From assembly GCA_034436045.1 (NCBI GenBank), contig DAOTVZ010000210.1, positions 1 through 40,070 on the forward strand: DNA of 40,070 bases. The letters run 5' to 3'. This stretch comes from H111-94 sp034436045 (GTDB taxonomy: Bacteria > Chloroflexota > Ktedonobacteria > Ktedonobacterales > Ktedonobacteraceae). A model generated the notes under the pieces. The model searched no databases. It saw only the letters and a program-made list of their open reading frames with translations, and was not told the origin of the DNA. The position numbers and the translations under genes were made by a program. Shown one piece after another: positions 16,550 to 25,342 of the stretch (the first letter of the stretch is position 1; every line of letters starts with the position of its first letter).

Positions 16550-17026
16550 ATGGCAAACATCACACGCTTTGATCCATTCCGCGAGATGCTCAGTTTACGT
16601 GAGGCTGTCAATCAGCTCTTTGAGCAGAGCTTCGTCCAACCAACAAGCCTGCTCCGCTCATCAGTGATGAGCGTGCCAATGGATGTGTATGAAACCGAGC
16701 AGGGCTATCAGATAAAGGCTCTCCTGCCCGGTGTCAATGCCGACGATATCGAATTGACCGCACGGCAGAACACACTGACCCTGAAAGGCCAGTTCCCCGC
16801 CACGGTCGAGTCCGAGAAGTCGGTCAACTGGCTGATCCATGAGATTGGCTCGGTCGCGTTTGAGCGAAGTATCACCTTCGACAAACCGATAGATGCCGAT
16901 CACATCACGACGGAGTACAGCCAGGGCGTGCTGAGCATCTTCGTACCGATTAGCGAGGCTGGTCGTCCGAAACGCATCAGCGTGAAGACAGCCTCTCCCA
17001 AAGAGCTGGTTAGCGAGGCACACTAA
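16550..17026 (+). CDS. Hsp20 / alpha-crystallin family small heat-shock protein
   Basis: A 158-residue ATP-independent holdase chaperone. The N-terminal arm has the usual FDPFREMLSLREAVNQLFEQ. The alpha-crystallin domain runs from about 44 to 140 (VPMDVYETEQGYQIKALLPG, LTLKGQFP, FERSITF), with GVLSIFVPI near 128. Its C-terminal extension lacks a clear I-x-I motif (PKRISVKTA is the nearest). AAGGAGG sits nine bases before ATG 16550. The gene is monocistronic, with structured leader hairpins before it and a hairpin terminator about 230 bases after it. Confidence 0.93.
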   Translation: MANITRFDPFREMLSLREAVNQLFEQSFVQPTSLLRSSVMSVPMDVYETEQGYQIKALLPGVNADDIELTARQNTLTLKGQFPATVESEKSVNWLIHEIGSVAFERSITFDKPIDADHITTEYSQGVLSIFVPISEAGRPKRISVKTASPKELVSEAH

Positions 17027-17098
17027 GGCCGGTGCTAGAGATGACGGCACACGAGCAAAACCCTGGTGGGAGGAACTCACCGTCGGGGTTAAGAAGGC

Positions 17099-17242
17099 AT
17101 GGCGGGTGGTGAGGCCGCCTGGAATGCAGCAGGTACTCCGCACGGTGAGGAGATCACCCCCAGGTTCCCCTTATCGATCAAATACTACAATCAACATCCA
17201 GAACAGATGAGAGCGTTCATAGAGGAATGGCTCACAGGCTGA
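17099..17242 (+). CDS. Possible 47-residue protein or gene remnant
   Basis: The frame ATG 17099 to TGA 17242 encodes a short protein ending YYNQHPEQMRAFIEEWLTG, which looks like real coding sequence. Purine-rich AAGAAGG is directly adjacent to the ATG, too close for a normal ribosome site. The preceding 50 bases also look coding in another frame (NPWWEELTVGVKKAW style). The two could therefore be parts of one small gene split by a frameshift. No family recognised. Confidence 0.3.
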   Translation: MAGGEAAWNAAGTPHGEEITPRFPLSIKYYNQHPEQMRAFIEEWLTG

Positions 17243-17255
17243 TTTTGGGTGAGCA

Positions 17256-17276
17256 TGACACCGAGAAAGGGTGTCA
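17256..17276 (+). terminator. Hairpin terminator downstream of Hsp20
   Basis: TGACACC (17256-17262) and GGTGTCA (17270-17276) form a perfect 7-bp stem around GAGAAAG, followed a few bases later by a TTTTCTCT stretch. Confidence 0.6.
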
Positions 17277-17424
17277 GCTATTTTCTCTCACTGTATTATC
17301 ATTGTAGGAACATCCCTCGCTGGTGTCCTGGACACGGGCACCTTATCTTTTTGTGAAATATCCTCTTGTTCATGCGTATGTTATGTGTACTAACGCATAG
17401 GCGCGGTCAAACTTTCCATGAGGC

Positions 17425-17454
17425 TTGACAGCTAACCTGCTAACGGGGTAGAGT
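17425..17454 (+). promoter_or_regulatory. Candidate promoter for the peptide ABC operon
   Basis: TTGACA at 17425-17430 and TAGAGT at 17449-17454 with an 18-base spacer, about 115 bases before the start codon. Confidence 0.5.
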
Positions 17455-17568
17455 CATTAGTACAAGTTGTTTCTACATGGAGCTATATCTGTTGTGTGCT
17501 ATCTGCCTGCCGGTAACAACTTGTTCACCCCAAATGGCACATAATGTGCGTTATAGGGAGGATCATTC

Positions 17569-19176
17569 ATGGTAAACTCATCTATTCGTCGGCTAGTAAA
17601 GTTGTCCCGCCAACAGCAACTCAGACCCCTGCTTCCCCTGGTTTCCGTCCTGTTAGTCTTGCTGCTTGTCGCCTGTGGCGGCGGAAGTAGCACCAATCAA
17701 ACATCCAGCACAACGGTCAAAAAGGGGGGCAACATCGTTGTAGGGCTTGACTCGGATGTTGTCACCCTCGACCCGCTCAACTCATCTGCACTGGTAGACC
17801 GCGAGGTGATGCTCAATATTTACGATACGCTGGTCAAGGTCAATGCCCAGAACGAGATTGAACCCGACCTGGCGACTTCCTGGCAGTACAAATCACCGAC
17901 ACAACTGGTATTTACGCTGCGCACCGATGTGAAATTTCAAGATGGCACGCCCTTCAACGCTGACGCCGTCGTCTTTAACATCAATCGTATTCTCACCACG
18001 CCCTCATCACCACGCTATAGCGAGATATCAGATGTCCAATCGGTCACAGCGATAGACTCCTCGCACGTCCAGTTTAATCTTAAGGCCCCTTTCTCGCCGC
18101 TACTGGCCGCACTCACCGACCGCGCGGGCATGATACTTTCACCAACCGCTGTGCAGAAGTTGGGAACCAATCTGGCAAACGCTCCAACGAACGCGGGCAG
18201 CGGGCCGTTCGAGTTTGTGGATTGGGTCAAAGGCGACCATCTCACTATTCAGCGCAACCCGCATTACTGGCAGAAGGATAGCCAGGGCAACCAGCTTCCC
18301 TACCTGCAAAGCATCCGCTATCGTCCGATTACCAACGGCAGCGTCATGTTCTCCAATCTGGAAACCGGTAACATCAATGTCGCTGAGGACATTGACCCGA
18401 CCGACGTAGCATCGGCGCAATCCAATTCCAGTCTGATCTACAAGCAAATCCCCGGCCTCAGCTTCTATGGCTTCATGCTGAATGTGAAAGCGGCACCGCT
18501 CGACAACGTACATGTGCGACGCGCCATCGAATGGGCCGTCAATCGGCAGGAGATAGTGACGAGCGTCCTCAAGAACGTGGGCGTCGTTGCGCAAGGCCCG
18601 ATCTCCCCCAGTAGTTGGGCCTATGACAGCAGTTTCGCGCCCTATAGCTATAACATCAGTCAGGCCAAAGCCGAGTTGGCCCAGGCGGGCGATGCTAAAG
18701 GCGTCACCTTCACCATGCTGATCGCCAGCGGGTCGCCGCTCAATACACAGGAGGCCCAGTTCATCCAGGCCGAGCTTCAGCCCGCCGGTATCACCATGAA
18801 TATCAAGCAAGAGACATTTGCAACCCTGCTCAGCGACACCAATGCGCACAACTTCCAGGCGGCACTGCTTGGCTGGAGCGGACGCCCCGACCCCGACGGC
18901 AACATGTACTCGTGGTTCCATACCGGTGGTGGCTTCAATAACATGCAGTACTCCAATCCGCAGGTTGATAAACTGCTGGAAGACGCGCGCACCAGCACCG
19001 ATCAGTCGCAACGCACAACTGACTACCAGCAAGCAGAGAAACTGATCCTGCAAGACGCGCCCTACGTGTTTATCAACCACGGCGTAAGCGTGCAGGCCAC
19101 GACCAGTAACATTAAAAACTTCACCATCTTGCCCACCAGCATTATGGAGTTCTTGAACGTGTATGTCGGCTCATAA
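17569..19176 (+). CDS. Peptide-type ABC transporter substrate-binding lipoprotein (family 5)
   Basis: A 535-residue extracellular binding protein of the DppA/OppA family. The signal peptide covers residues 1-35 and ends in the lipobox LLVAC, with Gly/Ser-rich residues after the Cys. The mature protein opens GGNIVVGLDSDVVTLDPLN and includes the family segments LATSWQYKSPTQLVFTLR and VKFQDGTPFNADAVVF. C-terminal blocks such as GWSGRPDPDGNMYSWF also fit. ATG 17569 has GGGAGG upstream. Ligands of this family include peptides, nickel, opines and sugars, so the substrate is open. The dehydrogenase gene downstream hints at amino-acid or peptide catabolism. Confidence 0.92.
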   Translation: MVNSSIRRLVKLSRQQQLRPLLPLVSVLLVLLLVACGGGSSTNQTSSTTVKKGGNIVVGLDSDVVTLDPLNSSALVDREVMLNIYDTLVKVNAQNEIEPDLATSWQYKSPTQLVFTLRTDVKFQDGTPFNADAVVFNINRILTTPSSPRYSEISDVQSVTAIDSSHVQFNLKAPFSPLLAALTDRAGMILSPTAVQKLGTNLANAPTNAGSGPFEFVDWVKGDHLTIQRNPHYWQKDSQGNQLPYLQSIRYRPITNGSVMFSNLETGNINVAEDIDPTDVASAQSNSSLIYKQIPGLSFYGFMLNVKAAPLDNVHVRRAIEWAVNRQEIVTSVLKNVGVVAQGPISPSSWAYDSSFAPYSYNISQAKAELAQAGDAKGVTFTMLIASGSPLNTQEAQFIQAELQPAGITMNIKQETFATLLSDTNAHNFQAALLGWSGRPDPDGNMYSWFHTGGGFNNMQYSNPQVDKLLEDARTSTDQSQRTTDYQQAEKLILQDAPYVFINHGVSVQATTSNIKNFTILPTSIMEFLNVYVGS

Positions 19177-19237
19177 ACCCTGACATCATTTCAAGTGGGG
19201 GTGCAGAGAGTAGCAAGTACCCAGGACAACCGCATCC

Positions 19238-19323
19238 AGGGCGACCGTAAAGGTCGTCGCTATCCTACCACGATGCTGTTCATGCCTGTCGTTCAGGATA
19301 GAGGCGACCTTTACGGTCGCCCT
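19238..19323. repeat. Inverted pair of palindromic repeats between binding protein and permease
   Basis: The left arm 19238-19266 begins AGGGCGACCGTAAAGGTCG and ends TATCCT. The right arm 19295-19323 is its reverse complement at 27 of 29 positions. Each arm also contains its own palindrome (GCGACC-GTAAA-GGTCG). The 86-base element would fold into a long hairpin in the mRNA. Confidence 0.85.
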
Positions 19324-19369
19324 ACCTGATCGCTTGCCTTGCACCTCTCATGATGGAGGAGAACAAGCT

Positions 19370-20317
19370 ATGGCTCGCTACATCGTGCGGCGTGTCCTAT
19401 TCATTATCCCTGTTGCACTGCTTGTCAGTTTTATCACCTTTATGATTATCCATCTCGTGCCAGGCGATCCGGCACGTGTTTTATTAGGTGAATATGCTAC
19501 GCCCCAGACTGTCGCAGCACTCAGGCAGCAACTAGGGCTGGACAAACCTTTGCTTGTACAATTCGCATTGTGGTTCTGGCAGGTGCTGCATGGCAATCTG
19601 GGCCAATCGATCCAGCTTCAGCAACCGGTCTTGCAGGCCATCGAGCAGCGTCTGCCCGTCACCGCCGAACTCGGTGTTGCCGCCCTGCTCTTCTCGCTCA
19701 TCCTGGCCCTGCCACTGGGCGTCTACGCGGCGACACATCGCAATAGCTGGGTAGACGCGCTGGTCAACGTCTTCAGCCTGATCGCCACCGCGATCCCCAG
19801 TTTCGTGCTGGGCCTGGTCTTCATCCTGGTGCTGGCCGTTGCCGTGCGTATTTTTCCCCCCGGCGGCTATGCTTCATTTGAGAACAATCCGCTAGCCAAC
19901 CTGCGCGATCTCATTCTGCCAATGGTAACGCTAGGCACCGGCGCAGTTGCGGTCAACATGCGCCAGATTCGCGCCAACATGATTGAGGTATTGAGCCAGG
20001 AATACATCAGTGCGGCCAGAGCTAAAGGTCTTCCAGAGTGGCGCGTCAACTACGTGCATGCCTTGCGTAACGCCATATTACCATTGCTCACTATCGTTGG
20101 CCTGCAAGTCGGCGCGATTCTGGCAGGTGCATTTGTCGTTGAGACGATCTTTCTATGGCCTGGTATCGGCCAGCTTGCCGTGCAGAGCATTCTTGCTAAA
20201 GACTATCCGGTTGTGCAGGGCGTTGTCTTGCTTTCCGCGCTCTCTTATATGATCGCTAATTTGCTTGTTGATGTAGGCTATATGCTGCTTGATCCACGCA
20301 TTCGTCTTGACAAATAG
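19370..20317 (+). CDS. Peptide-type ABC transporter permease (DppB-like)
   Basis: A 315-residue permease with six membrane segments and the DppB N-terminus (YIVRRVLFIIPVALLVSFITF, here residues 3-23, with VPGDPA after it). The EAA-type loop reads EYISAARAKGLPEWRVNYVH near residues 211-230. ATG 19370 is chosen because GGAGGAGAA lies just upstream; the open frame to 19334 has no ribosome site. It works with the binding protein and the DppC-like subunit. The gap from the binding-protein gene is filled by the repeat hairpin. Confidence 0.92.
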   Translation: MARYIVRRVLFIIPVALLVSFITFMIIHLVPGDPARVLLGEYATPQTVAALRQQLGLDKPLLVQFALWFWQVLHGNLGQSIQLQQPVLQAIEQRLPVTAELGVAALLFSLILALPLGVYAATHRNSWVDALVNVFSLIATAIPSFVLGLVFILVLAVAVRIFPPGGYASFENNPLANLRDLILPMVTLGTGAVAVNMRQIRANMIEVLSQEYISAARAKGLPEWRVNYVHALRNAILPLLTIVGLQVGAILAGAFVVETIFLWPGIGQLAVQSILAKDYPVVQGVVLLSALSYMIANLLVDVGYMLLDPRIRLDK

Positions 20318-20351
20318 ATGATCTTTAACAGCAAAACGATATGGAGTAAAT

Positions 20352-21275
20352 ATGGCAATCACTGATTTCAGCCAGGAACCGCAGGAGACAGCACTGGAGC
20401 TTGGCGCGAGCAGCACACAATGGTATAAACAGATCATCCAGGCGTTCCGCAGCGACGCTCGTCTGTGGTTTGGTATTGTCTTGTTGATCTTTATTCTCGC
20501 CGCTATTTTCGCCCCTTTCGTCAGCCCATATCCACCGCTGCTCTATCACCCATCTATTGCGACGCAGCCGCCCAGTCTGGCCCATCCGCTCGGCACCGAC
20601 GCACTGGGACGCGACCAGCTTAGCCGGGTGATCTATGGCACGCGCATCTCGCTCTCCGTAGGAATCGCCACCGTGCTGCTGGGCGGTCTGTGCGGCACCC
20701 TGCTCGGCGTGATTGCGGCCTACGCACAGGGGTGGGTTGACCAGATCATCACCATGGTTGTCGATGCACTGCTCTCCTTCCCCTCGTTGATCCTGGCGCT
20801 GGCCATCGCCGCCGCGCTCGGCTCCGGCCTTATCAATGTGATTATCGCGCTGGCGGTGGTGCGTGTGCCGATCTATGCCCGTATCGCGCGTGGGCAAACC
20901 TTGCAAGTAGCGGCACAGGATTATATCAGCGCCGCCGTTGTCAGCGGCACACATCCAAGCAAAATCGTCCTGCGCCACATTTTGCCTAACATTTTCAGCC
21001 CATTGCTCGTACAGGCCACCATCTCCATCTCGCTGGCTATTCTCGACGAAGCCGTCCTCAGCTTCCTCGGCCTGGGCGTGCAGCCGCCAACACCCGAATG
21101 GGGTTCGATGATTAGCGACGCGCAGACCTACCTGACCAGCGATCCCTGGATGATGCTCGGCCCGGCCCTTGCACTCGTGCTGGTCGTCCTCAGCCTCAAT
21201 CTGCTCGGCGATGTGCTGCGTGACCGCCTCGACCCCAGGGACATGACGCGGCTGGCCGCTCCTTCACAAGAGTGA
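20352..21275 (+). CDS. Peptide-type ABC transporter permease (DppC-like)
   Basis: A 307-residue permease with the extended N-terminal tail of DppC proteins and about six membrane segments. It has the family markers LGTDALGRDQLSRVIYGTR (near residue 82) and the EAA loop DYISAAVVSGTHPSKIVLRH (near 190). Thirty-four bases separate it from the DppB-like gene. The DppD and DppF ATPase genes that normally follow are absent; the next gene is a dehydrogenase. The ATPases must be encoded elsewhere or shared. Confidence 0.92.
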   Translation: MAITDFSQEPQETALELGASSTQWYKQIIQAFRSDARLWFGIVLLIFILAAIFAPFVSPYPPLLYHPSIATQPPSLAHPLGTDALGRDQLSRVIYGTRISLSVGIATVLLGGLCGTLLGVIAAYAQGWVDQIITMVVDALLSFPSLILALAIAAALGSGLINVIIALAVVRVPIYARIARGQTLQVAAQDYISAAVVSGTHPSKIVLRHILPNIFSPLLVQATISISLAILDEAVLSFLGLGVQPPTPEWGSMISDAQTYLTSDPWMMLGPALALVLVVLSLNLLGDVLRDRLDPRDMTRLAAPSQE

Positions 21276-21400
21276 ACTGTGACGGCTGAAACACACGGAT
21301 AGATGATACAATAAAGGGTGACAACCCACAGTCAATGTCAGACTAGTACGGTGCTGATACGCACCGACACAGTGTTGTGTTTTCGCGGAAGGAGCTTTTT

Positions 21401-22978
21401 ATGACAACTACTATGAGTAGCGCCATCGCGCACGCCCATATTCCTTTTTCTAATGAACCACTCACCGACTTCAGCAAAGAAGAGAACAAGCAGGCACAGT
21501 TTAAAGCGCTGGAGCAGGTGAAAAACGAGCTAGGACGCAATTACCCACTGATCATCGACGGACAAAAGATCGAGAGCAAGGACACCTTCGCCTCGGTCAA
21601 TCCGGCGCAACCTGACCAGGTGATCGGCTATTTTGCGCGCGCCACCATTGAGCAGGCTCAGCAGGCTATCCAGGCGGCCGCACGGGCCTTCGAGCGCTGG
21701 AAACGGGTCTCACCGCAAGAACGCGCAGGGTATCTCTTTGCCGCCGCCGACCTGATGCGTCAGCGCCGTTTTCATATCAATGCCTGGATGATCTACGAAA
21801 CCAGTAAAAGCTGGGTGGAGGCCGATGCCGATACAGCAGAGGCCATCGATTTCCTGGAATTCTATGGACGCGAGATGCTACGCCTGGCCGAAGAGCAACC
21901 GTTGACGCGCATCCCCGACGAAGATAATCACCTGGTTTATATCCCCCTGGGCGTCGGAGCAGTGATTCCGCCCTGGAACTTCCCGTCCGCCATCATGGTC
22001 GGCATGACCAGCGCATCGTTCGTGGCGGGCAACACAGTTGTCCTCAAACCGGCCAGCACGGCACCGGCCATCGCCTGGCAGTTTATGCAGATACTGGAAG
22101 ACATTGGCCTACCGGCGGGCGTCGTCAACTACCTGACCGGCTCCGGCTCCGTCGTCGGCGATGCCCTGGTAGAGAATCCACAGACGCGCTTCATCGCCTT
22201 CACCGGCTCCCGCGATGTGGGCCTGCATATCAACGAAGAGGCGGCCAAAGCTCGCCCCGGCCAGAAATGGATTAAACGCACCATCCTGGAAATGGGCGGC
22301 AAGGACGCGGTCGTGGTCGATGAAACAGCCGACCTGGAGGCAGCCGCGACCGGCATCGTGACCTCGGCCTTCGGCTTCCAGGGCCAGAAATGTTCCGCCG
22401 GTTCGCGTGCCATCATCGTTGAGCAAGTCTACGATGAGGTCGTGCAGAAGGTAGTTGAGAAGGCTAAAACGCTCACAGTGGGCGACGTGACACAGCCGAC
22501 GACCTACATGGGTGCGGTCATTGACCAGAACGCCATGCAGAAGATACTGGATTATATCGAGATCGGCAAGAAAGAGGGACGCCTGCTGCTCGGCGGCGGT
22601 CATCACGGGCCGGGCTACTTCATCGAGCCAACCATCTTCGCTGATGTCGCGCCCGACGCCCGCATCGCGCAGGAAGAAATTTTCGGTCCGGTGCTAGCAA
22701 TCATCAAGGCCAGGGACTTCGATGACGCGCTCAACATTGCCAACAGCACCGAGTATGGCCTGACCGGCTCACTCTACTCGCGCGACCCGCAACGCATTCA
22801 GAAAGCCAAGGAGGACTTCTTCGTTGGCAACCTGTACTTCAATCGCAAATGTACCGGTGCGCTCGTCGGTGTCCATCCATTTGGCGGCTTCAACATGTCC
22901 GGCACAGACTCGAAGGCCGGTGGCCGAGACTACCTGCTGCTCTTCACACAGGCCAAAGTTATGTCGGAAAAAAGATAA
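21401..22978 (+). CDS. L-glutamate gamma-semialdehyde (1-pyrroline-5-carboxylate) dehydrogenase
   Basis: A 525-residue NAD-dependent aldehyde dehydrogenase of the RocA/PruA group, oxidising glutamate semialdehyde to glutamate in proline and arginine breakdown. The catalytic Cys is in GQKCSAGSRAI (near residue 330) and the general base Glu in LEMGGKDAVVV (near 297). The cofactor loop is FTGSRDVG. The N-terminal NEPLTDFSKEE is typical of the subgroup. ATG 21401 follows AAGGAG. No proline dehydrogenase gene is adjacent. It follows the DppC-like gene after 125 bases, so it may have its own promoter. A convergent hairpin terminator follows it. Confidence 0.93.
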   Translation: MTTTMSSAIAHAHIPFSNEPLTDFSKEENKQAQFKALEQVKNELGRNYPLIIDGQKIESKDTFASVNPAQPDQVIGYFARATIEQAQQAIQAAARAFERWKRVSPQERAGYLFAAADLMRQRRFHINAWMIYETSKSWVEADADTAEAIDFLEFYGREMLRLAEEQPLTRIPDEDNHLVYIPLGVGAVIPPWNFPSAIMVGMTSASFVAGNTVVLKPASTAPAIAWQFMQILEDIGLPAGVVNYLTGSGSVVGDALVENPQTRFIAFTGSRDVGLHINEEAAKARPGQKWIKRTILEMGGKDAVVVDETADLEAAATGIVTSAFGFQGQKCSAGSRAIIVEQVYDEVVQKVVEKAKTLTVGDVTQPTTYMGAVIDQNAMQKILDYIEIGKKEGRLLLGGGHHGPGYFIEPTIFADVAPDARIAQEEIFGPVLAIIKARDFDDALNIANSTEYGLTGSLYSRDPQRIQKAKEDFFVGNLYFNRKCTGALVGVHPFGGFNMSGTDSKAGGRDYLLLFTQAKVMSEKR

Positions 22979-22980
22979 AC

Positions 22981-23040
22981 AGCACAGCAAAAACGGGGTG
23001 TGGGTGGTGCGTGCCACGTACATCCCGTCTTCGCTGTGCT
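22981..23040. terminator. Bidirectional terminator hairpin
   Basis: AGCACAGC (22981-22988) pairs with GCTGTGCT (23033-23040). Further in, ACGGGGTGT (22993-23001) pairs with ACATCCCGT (23020-23028) with one G-T pair. It lies between convergent dehydrogenase and pullulanase genes, with A-rich and T-rich bases on the respective flanks. Confidence 0.7.
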
Positions 23041-23049
23041 TAACACAAA

Positions 23050-25188
23050 CTACTGACACAAAATCATGCATGTAATAGGCGGGACAAGCACGCTTTCTGT
23101 AGCTTGACCAAGCGACTCCTCACCGACGCGCCCTTGCGTGGCAACAATCGTCCATTCACCGGTAGGCAGCGTGAAAGCAACCTCGGAGCGCGTGGGATTG
23201 TAGATCACGATGATGTATTGCCAGTTGTCGCCGTTGGCATGTTCATGTAACTCAAAAGCGACCGTGTTAGGGGGACTACCAAGAAACGATAGGTGCTGTT
23301 TGATCGCTTCAGCGCTGGGCAGACGGAAGGCCGGGTGCTTGCGTCGCAACTGCACGAGACCGGCATAATACGCAAAGACCTCACGGTATTGTGCCTTACG
23401 TATCCAATCAAGCTGGTTGATGAAATCGCCCGCGTTGTAGCTATTGTTGTTGCCCTGTTTGGTGCGCAGGAACTCATCACCGCCCTGAATGAATGGAATA
23501 CCCTGCGAGGTCAGCAACACGGCATAGGCCAGTTCGTCCATTTTAATGCGGTCTTCTTCGCTATCACCCGCGTTGCTCAGTGAGATTTTATCCCACAGTG
23601 TATAGTTGTCGTGGCAGGAGACATAATTGATCGTCTCGGCGGGTGAAGCGGTAAACTCATTGATACTGCCTTCGACACAACGTCTGATGGCATCGACCTG
23701 GCCCTCAGCACCAGTTGCGAAGCCGCGCGCCCCGGCATCGAAGACGGAGCCACACAGCGCATTGCGAATCGTGTCATTGAAGACACCCACGCCCAGACCG
23801 CGTTGACTACCTTTCATCAGCAGTTGGTCTCCGGGCAACGCGGAGCCACCACCTGTCCATGGCTCACCATAGATCAGCGCCGATGGATTGAGCGCGTGCA
23901 GGTCCTGCGCAACCTTCCGCATCGTCTCGATACCGAGTAGCGCCATCAGATCAAAGCGGAAGCCGTCGATATGGTACTCGCGCATCCAGTATTGCAGCGA
24001 ATCGCGCACAAATTTCTGCACCATCGGTCGCTCGGTCGCCAATTCATTGCCTACACCGGAGCCGTTGGTATAGTAGCCTTCGTAGTTAGTGCGATAGTAG
24101 TATTGGGGTACCAGACGGTCAAAATCCGAGTCGCGCACAGCGAAGGTGTGATTATAAACAACATCCATAATGACGCCGATACCAGCCGCGTGCAGGCTCT
24201 GCACCAGTTGTTTAAACTCGCTGATACGTGCAGTGCCATGCGGCGTGGTGGCATAGGCCCCCTCCGGCACGTTGTAATTGCGCGGGTCATAGCCCCAGTT
24301 ATACTGATCGACGGCATACTCATCAATGCTGGCAAATTCTTCTACCGGCAACAGTTGCACATGGGTGATGCCCAGTTCGCGCAAGCTATCAACGCCCGTG
24401 GTCACATCTTCCGGCCCGCGCGTGCCCTGCTCGGTAAAAGCCAGGTACTGGCCCTTATGCTCCATACCGGAGTTCTCGGCTATCGAGAAATCGCGCACAT
24501 GCACCTCATAGATGATGGCATCGACCGGTTGGGTAAGGCTCACAAAGCTATCCTGTTCCCAGTTGGGAGGATTGGTTGTGTTCAGGTCTATAATCATGCC
24601 GCGTGTGGCATTGATTGCCAGCGCGCGCGCATAGGGGTCAACCGCCGTTTGTGTAACGCCCTGCACTGTCACCAGGTAAAGGTAGTACCAGTTTAGCAGA
24701 TCGCCCGTGACCTGCACGTACCAGGTTCCATTATCGCTACGCTGCATTTCTATCAGTTTTGTCAGTGGCCCGCTCTCACTCCTGTACAGCAGCACGCTCA
24801 TATCAGAAGCGGTTGGTGCCCAGACGCGAAAAGCGGTTGCGGTCGGCGTATAGCTTGCCCCCAGATCATCGCCATGATAGACATAGAGATCATCATTCAA
24901 CACGTTGCGCGGAATGACGACTGTACTACCATGTTCATGCACGTCGATCTCCAGCACATGCGTCACATCGGGAGCCACTTCCAACACCACAGCAATGAGA
25001 CTGGAAGGGGTTGGCCCAAAGGGGGCAACCTCTGCGACGGCAATAGTGCCCTCCACCGTTCGATCAATAACAGAAACCTGGGATACGTCGAGTTGCTGAC
25101 TAAACGTGCTAGAAAACTGCACAATAATCGTTCTGGACTCTTCCAGATACGCATGTGTCACACGGGGTTGTTTCAATATATTACTCAT
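23050..25188 (-). CDS. pulA: Type I pullulanase (GH13)
   Basis: A 712-residue debranching enzyme hydrolysing alpha-1,6 bonds of pullulan, amylopectin or glycogen. An N-terminal domain of about 100 residues precedes a CBM48-like domain (AFRVWAPTASDMSVLLY). The pullulanase signature YNWGYDP is near residue 295. Catalytic regions are DVVYNH, DGFRFDLMA (nucleophile Asp, near 409), YGEPWTGGG (acid Glu, near 438) and SCHDNYT (Asp, near 523). No signal peptide is present, so the enzyme is intracellular. Only a distant GAGAGGA precedes ATG 25188. It complements the GH13 amylase at 1.7-3.6 kb. Confidence 0.94.
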   Translation of the reverse strand: MSNILKQPRVTHAYLEESRTIIVQFSSTFSQQLDVSQVSVIDRTVEGTIAVAEVAPFGPTPSSLIAVVLEVAPDVTHVLEIDVHEHGSTVVIPRNVLNDDLYVYHGDDLGASYTPTATAFRVWAPTASDMSVLLYRSESGPLTKLIEMQRSDNGTWYVQVTGDLLNWYYLYLVTVQGVTQTAVDPYARALAINATRGMIIDLNTTNPPNWEQDSFVSLTQPVDAIIYEVHVRDFSIAENSGMEHKGQYLAFTEQGTRGPEDVTTGVDSLRELGITHVQLLPVEEFASIDEYAVDQYNWGYDPRNYNVPEGAYATTPHGTARISEFKQLVQSLHAAGIGVIMDVVYNHTFAVRDSDFDRLVPQYYYRTNYEGYYTNGSGVGNELATERPMVQKFVRDSLQYWMREYHIDGFRFDLMALLGIETMRKVAQDLHALNPSALIYGEPWTGGGSALPGDQLLMKGSQRGLGVGVFNDTIRNALCGSVFDAGARGFATGAEGQVDAIRRCVEGSINEFTASPAETINYVSCHDNYTLWDKISLSNAGDSEEDRIKMDELAYAVLLTSQGIPFIQGGDEFLRTKQGNNNSYNAGDFINQLDWIRKAQYREVFAYYAGLVQLRRKHPAFRLPSAEAIKQHLSFLGSPPNTVAFELHEHANGDNWQYIIVIYNPTRSEVAFTLPTGEWTIVATQGRVGEESLGQATESVLVPPITCMILCQ

Positions 25189-25217
25189 AATCTGTATGTG
25201 CTATCTTTGTCCTCTCC

Positions 25218-25239
25218 GGTACACCGTCTCCAGTGTACC
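25218..25239 (-). promoter_or_regulatory. Inverted repeat in the pullulanase leader
   Basis: GGTACAC (25218-25224) and GTGTACC (25233-25239) are perfectly inverted with an 8-base spacer, 30 bases before the start codon. It could be an operator or an mRNA hairpin. Confidence 0.4.
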
Positions 25240-25271
25240 CTCATACCCCAAACACTCACCCACCCGAAACT

Positions 25272-25300
25272 ACCATAACATGAAACACTCAAATAAGCAA
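25272..25300 (-). promoter_or_regulatory. Candidate promoter for pullulanase
   Basis: On the minus strand, TTGCTT (25300-25295), a 17-base spacer, and TATGGT (25277-25272). A moderate match, correctly placed upstream of the leader inverted repeat. Confidence 0.4.
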
Positions 25301-25342
25301 GAAAAATTCACCCGGTACTAATACAGAACCGTGATGTAACGA

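Larger units (their letters stand above)
17027..17568. other. Intergenic region after Hsp20
   Basis: Holds a possible 47-codon gene (17099-17242), a terminator-like hairpin (17256-17276), a promoter (17425-17454) and several dyads: ATGCGT/ACGCAT (17372 and 17393) and the perfect palindrome GCACAT-A-ATGTGC (17537-17549) just before the ribosome site of the next gene. The last could be an operator or translation-control site. Confidence 0.5.
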
